NCBI GenBank assembly: GCA_022601315.1 | Contig: JAHZIU010000134.1 | Location: forward strand, 1 to 6,921 | Length of the DNA stretch: 6,921 nucleotides | DNA from: Betaproteobacteria bacterium | Lineage (GTDB): Bacteria > Pseudomonadota > Gammaproteobacteria > Burkholderiales > Nitrosomonadaceae | Reading direction: 5' to 3' | Shown here: positions 3,472 through 6,921 of the stretch, piece by piece | Numbering within the stretch: the stretch's first letter is position 1 | How the letters are laid out: every line of letters begins with the position of its first letter | Notes under the pieces: generated by a model | What the model was told of the DNA's origin: nothing | Databases searched by the model: none | The model's input: only the letters and a program-made list of their open reading frames with translations | Position numbers and translations under genes: made by a program

Positions 3472-6272
3472 ATTTATCGCTTGTCGCGTTAACACCATTT
3501 ATTGGTGCAGTTTTTGTAGCCCTGGTTTCTCGCTTGGGTCGGTTGCATGCTGCCTGGGGCGCTGGTGCTGTAGCCCTTCTTGCACTGGCCATATTATCGC
3601 CATTAATGGTTGATACTTTTGCAGGTCAAGTTTTTGTGCAGCGCATCAGTTGGATGCCTATGCTGGGGCTTGATATTGTATTTCGCCTGGATGGGCTGGG
3701 ATTGTTATTTGCCTTAATGATCCTGTGTATTGGCTTACTAATTATCTTGTATGCCCGCTACTATTTGTCCGAGCATGATGACATGGGACGTTTTTATGCG
3801 TACCTGCTGCTGTTCATGGGCTCAATGCTAGGTATCGTATTATCCGAGAATATCATTCAGATGTTGATTTTCTGGGAACTGACAAGCCTGTCATCCTTTC
3901 TACTCATCAGTTATTGGCAGACGCGACAGGAATCGCGAGTTGGTGCACGCATGGCTTTGGCAGTAACCGGCGGGGGGGGGCTGGCGCTACTCGGTGGCTT
4001 CTTGTTATTGGGTGAAATTGTCGGTAGTTATGATTTATCGGTGATTTTGGCATCGGCTGACGTGATTCAAAATCATTCATTGTATTTACCGATGTTGGTT
4101 CTGGTACTACTGGGCGCCTTTACTAAATCGGCACAATTCCCATTTCATTTTTGGTTGCCTAACGCCATGGCCGCACCCACACCGGTGTCCGCGTATTTGC
4201 ACTCAGCCACCATGGTGAAAGCCGGTGTGTTTTTACTGGCACGCATGTTCCCTGCATTATCAGGCACACCAGAATGGTTTTGGTTGGTATGTATTACCGG
4301 ATTAACCACACTGGTTTTTGGTGCATATGTGGCCATGTTTAAGGATGATCTAAAGGGATTGCTCGCTTATTCGACCATCAGTCATTTGGGTTTGATTACC
4401 TTATTATTTGGCATTGGTACACCATTAGCTGCAGTTGCTGGTGTTTTCCATATTATTAATCATGCCATTTTTAAAGCTTCATTGTTTATGGCTGCCGGCA
4501 TTATCCATCATGAAACCGGTACACGGGATATGCGTGTACTTAGTGGCCTATGGAAGTATATGCCGCATACGGCTTTGCTAGCGATGGTGGCTGCGGCTTC
4601 CATGGCTGGTGTACCATTATTTAATGGATTTTTGTCGAAAGAAATGTTTTTTGCGGAAACGCTGTTTGTGGTGAATGAACCTTGGGGCTGGTTATTACCA
4701 ACAGCGGCAACAATGGCCGGTATTTTTGCGGTTGCTTATTCATTGCGTTTTATTCATACAGTGTTTTTCCACGGTGAACCAACTGGTTTGCCCAAAAAGC
4801 CGCATGAACCACCACGTTGGATGAAGGTGCCGGTAGAAATTTTAGTGTTTTTGTGTTTGCTGGTCGGGATTCTCCCAGCGCTAACGGTTGAACCGATACT
4901 TGCCGTGGCTGCAACCAGTGTATTGCAAGGACCATTGCCGCCACATGATCTGGCGATCTGGCATGGATTTAACACGGCATTGGTCATGAGTATCATCGCT
5001 TTAGTGGGTGGCGTGTTAGCCTATCTGGGACGACGTCCTTTGGCAGCATTTCAAGAACGCATTGATAAAAAACTGGAATTCAGGCGATTCTATGATCATT
5101 TGCTAGGCAAACTGTTTAAGTATTCAGGCAAGATAACACGTGCGCTGGATACACATTCACTACAACGTATGGTATTTGTGTTTATATCTTTTGTTTTGGT
5201 GCTCGGCATGACTGGTTTTTGGGGCAGTGAATTTACTTTGACCGGTGATCGTGCATTGTTACCCATTGATAGTGTGAGTGCATTAATGACGCTCATTATT
5301 GTGTTCGCTGCGATTGCTACAGTTATTATGCATCGGGAACGCTTGATTGCGCTTATTTTACTCGGCGCAGTGGGTTTAGGTGTTGCGTTGGTTTTTGTTA
5401 AATTTTCAGCGCCAGATCTGGCATTAACACAACTCTCCGTAGAAGTAGTCACGGTTATTCTAATATTATTGGCTTTATATTTTCTACCACAGCGCTCGCC
5501 AAAAGAATCCAGCACACTATTGCGTAGTCGTGATGCTGTGATTGCTACTGTGGCGGGTGGTAGTGTGGCAGTTCTGGTATGGGCTGTTTTGACACGCCCT
5601 TATCAAACTATCGCCGACTATTTCCTGGAAAATAGCTTACCCGGTGGAGGCGGCACGAATGTCGTCAATGTGATTCTGGTTGATTTCCGTGGTTATGATA
5701 CACTCGGCGAAATTACCGTACTGGCTTTGGCCGGGCTAGGCATTTACGCAATGGTGGATCGTTTGAAACTATCCGGTTCCCTGCATGATGCGGAAGACCG
5801 TCCATGGGATAAAAACATACATCCGGTCATCATGGCCTCGTTTTCACGTTTGTTATTACCGCTCGCACTTTTAGTTTCAATGTACATTTTATTACGTGGA
5901 CATAATCTACCCGGTGGTGGTTTTATTGCCGGACTGGTCACCGCAGTAGCATTGGTTATGCAGTATCTGGCGAATGGCGTGATTTGGACGCAAGAGCGTA
6001 TACCAACCAATATGCATGTGGTCATCGGTGCAGGTTTGTTTATTGCGACAATCACAGGGATTGCCAGTTGGCTGTTTGGCTATCCTTTCCTGACATCAAC
6101 CTTTACTCATATTCATTGGCCAATCATTGGTGAGTTTGAGTTGGCATCAGCCATGGCTTTTGATTTGGGTGTTTATTTGGTTGTTGTCAGTGCCACCCTG
6201 TTAATTCTTATTCATCTCGGTATGGTTCACAGTCAGAGCCATCTGGCCAAACCCAGGAAGCGTATACGTTAA
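3468..6272 (+). CDS. mrpA: Na+(K+)/H+ antiporter subunit A, fused MrpA-MrpB
   Basis: This is the main membrane subunit of the Mrp (Mnh/Pha) monovalent cation/proton antiporter: 934 residues from this start, typical of the proteobacterial A-B fusion. Residues ~90-400 are a NuoL-like proton-channel domain. Matching the key residues known from Bacillus MrpA are E137 (in FWELTSLSSFLL), K220 and H227 (in TKSAQFPFHFWLPNAM) and K296 (in DDLKGLLAYS). Residues ~600-765 hold the MbhD- and MbhE-like segments, with acidic residues in APDLALTQLSVEVVTV and in YDTLGEITVLALAG. Residues ~790-920 are the MrpB part, marked by RGHNLPGGGFIAG (810-822). An in-frame ATG at 3420 would add 16 residues. I prefer 3468 because MNLSLVALTPFIGA resembles family N termini and because the key residues then lie three positions from their Bacillus numbers, as I remember them. 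Neither start has a Shine-Dalgarno sequence. A run of nine G at 3972-3980 encodes G169-G171. The stop overlaps mrpC by one base (TAATG). Confidence 0.93.
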   Translation: MNLSLVALTPFIGAVFVALVSRLGRLHAAWGAGAVALLALAILSPLMVDTFAGQVFVQRISWMPMLGLDIVFRLDGLGLLFALMILCIGLLIILYARYYLSEHDDMGRFYAYLLLFMGSMLGIVLSENIIQMLIFWELTSLSSFLLISYWQTRQESRVGARMALAVTGGGGLALLGGFLLLGEIVGSYDLSVILASADVIQNHSLYLPMLVLVLLGAFTKSAQFPFHFWLPNAMAAPTPVSAYLHSATMVKAGVFLLARMFPALSGTPEWFWLVCITGLTTLVFGAYVAMFKDDLKGLLAYSTISHLGLITLLFGIGTPLAAVAGVFHIINHAIFKASLFMAAGIIHHETGTRDMRVLSGLWKYMPHTALLAMVAAASMAGVPLFNGFLSKEMFFAETLFVVNEPWGWLLPTAATMAGIFAVAYSLRFIHTVFFHGEPTGLPKKPHEPPRWMKVPVEILVFLCLLVGILPALTVEPILAVAATSVLQGPLPPHDLAIWHGFNTALVMSIIALVGGVLAYLGRRPLAAFQERIDKKLEFRRFYDHLLGKLFKYSGKITRALDTHSLQRMVFVFISFVLVLGMTGFWGSEFTLTGDRALLPIDSVSALMTLIIVFAAIATVIMHRERLIALILLGAVGLGVALVFVKFSAPDLALTQLSVEVVTVILILLALYFLPQRSPKESSTLLRSRDAVIATVAGGSVAVLVWAVLTRPYQTIADYFLENSLPGGGGTNVVNVILVDFRGYDTLGEITVLALAGLGIYAMVDRLKLSGSLHDAEDRPWDKNIHPVIMASFSRLLLPLALLVSMYILLRGHNLPGGGFIAGLVTAVALVMQYLANGVIWTQERIPTNMHVVIGAGLFIATITGIASWLFGYPFLTSTFTHIHWPIIGEFELASAMAFDLGVYLVVVSATLLILIHLGMVHSQSHLAKPRKRIR
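3972..3980 (+). repeat. Nine-G homopolymer inside mrpA
   Basis: Nine consecutive G bases, preceded by GGC, encode the glycines of the VTGGGGLALLGG segment in a membrane helix of MrpA. The frame is intact here. Tracts of this length are prone to slipped-strand errors, and a one-base change would truncate the antiporter near residue 170 and affect the downstream coupled genes. Confidence 0.8.
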
Positions 6273-6601
6273 TGGAAGCACTTGTATCTATAATTATTGG
6301 TGTGCTCACAGCTTGTGGTGTTTATCTGGCATTACGTGGACATACTTTTCCCGTTGTACTCGGTTTGACCTTTTTATCCTATGCCGTTAATTTATTTTTA
6401 TTGGTCATGGGGCGACTGACTATTGGCAGCCCACCGATTATTGCTGAAGGCATGAGCGGCTATGCAGATCCTTTACCACAGGCCCTGGTGTTGACGGCCA
6501 TTGTCATCAGTTTTGGCATGACAGCTTTTGTGATTGTTTTGGCACTTAAAGCCCACCTGGAAATGGGTAACGATCATGTGGATGGAAAGCATAAGTCATG
6601 A
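6272..6601 (+). CDS. mrpC: Na+(K+)/H+ antiporter subunit C, MrpC
   Basis: This 109-residue membrane protein is homologous to NuoK of complex I and is part of the Mrp antiporter's membrane module, where it sits between the large A and D subunits. Three hydrophobic segments lie at about 3-20, 27-47 and 70-93. The family signature DPLPQALVLTAIVISF (66-81) is complete, as is the TFLSYAVNLFLL segment (33-44). The C-terminal tail is charged. The length is normal for the family. The start codon overlaps the mrpA stop (TAATG), with AGGAAG at 6255-6260 upstream, and the stop overlaps mrpD (ATGA). All three genes are therefore translationally coupled, which fits subunits needed in fixed ratios. Confidence 0.95.
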   Translation: MEALVSIIIGVLTACGVYLALRGHTFPVVLGLTFLSYAVNLFLLVMGRLTIGSPPIIAEGMSGYADPLPQALVLTAIVISFGMTAFVIVLALKAHLEMGNDHVDGKHKS

Positions 6602-6921
6602 TCGATCATATTGTCGTTTTTCCGGTTATATTGCCATTATTAATTGGCGTTCTGTTATTACTGTTACAAAATGCCAGTATACAAGTTAAGCGTATTCTAA
6701 ATATTACAGCGGTAACTTTTCAAATAGCCGCAGCAGCTGCTTTATTAAGTATGGTCAGTGGTGGCGAAATTCTGGTTTACGCGCTGGGCAACTGGTCGCC
6801 GCCATTCGGCATCGTACTGGTTGCTGATCGCCTTGCTGCTTGGATGCTTCTCATTACAACATTGGTTGCATTGTGTGCATTAGTTTACGCAGTGCGTGGT
6901 ATTGATGTCGCCGGTCAACAT
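6598..6921 (+). CDS. mrpD: Na+(K+)/H+ antiporter subunit D, MrpD (5' part)
   Basis: The first 108 residues of MrpD are present and the frame is open to the window edge. Full-length members have about 500 residues. MrpD is the second large NuoM/NuoN-like proton-translocating subunit of the Mrp complex. Recognition rests on LGNWSPPFGIVLVADRLAAW (63-82), the family's characteristic segment between the first two and the next membrane helices. Hydrophobic segments lie at about 5-24, 36-53 and 78-99. The ATG overlaps the mrpC stop (ATGA) and GGAAAG lies eight bases upstream (6584-6589). The catalytic helices with the key Glu and Lys lie beyond the window, so activity cannot be judged. Confidence 0.93.
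   Translation, partial: MIDHIVVFPVILPLLIGVLLLLLQNASIQVKRILNITAVTFQIAAAAALLSMVSGGEILVYALGNWSPPFGIVLVADRLAAWMLLITTLVALCALVYAVRGIDVAGQH

Noticed and set aside
5096..5515. 139-residue minus-strand frame opposite mrpA
   Set aside because: Antisense of the well-recognised MbhD-like part of MrpA. Its Ser/Thr/Asn-rich composition is that of a reverse-complemented membrane protein.

Overview
The window looks like chromosomal DNA of a Gram-negative proteobacterium. Three things point there: a DUF454/YbaN inner-membrane protein, an Mrp antiporter operon whose first gene is the proteobacterial-type MrpA-MrpB fusion, and several small Sec-exported proteins in AT-rich spacers. A betaproteobacterium of the Nitrosomonas kind is my best guess, but the sequence does not prove it.

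Left part (1 to about 1450). Positions 1-900 are AT-rich and hold no convincing gene, only an ~80-bp repeat at the very edge, a hairpin and an inverted repeat. One small secreted protein of unknown function follows (901-1218). A strong convergent hairpin terminator (1392-1442, acting on the minus strand) closes the next unit.

Middle part (1465-2847). Two tandem paralogous minus-strand genes (2079-2432, then 1525-1956) encode exported proteins. Each has a near-identical signal peptide and a 45-residue repeat carrying a C-x4-C motif, once complete and once cut short. In both genes the second unit ends at the same 4-base deletion, which shifts the frame straight into a stop codon, and the rest of the unit can still be read out of frame downstream. 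The 415-bp spacer upstream of this pair holds a perfect 16-bp palindrome, a second copy of the left-edge repeat and a Fur-like site. This pair is the least familiar part of the window.

Right part (2848-6921). A ybaN-like gene (2848-3315) is followed by the start of an Mrp/Mnh/Pha monovalent cation/proton antiporter operon: a fused mrpA-mrpB gene, mrpC, and the 5' part of mrpD, which runs off the window. Junctions are tight (TAATG and ATGA overlaps), so the genes are translationally coupled parts of one complex that exchanges Na+ or K+ for H+ in Na+ and pH homeostasis. mrpE, mrpF and mrpG presumably follow outside the window.
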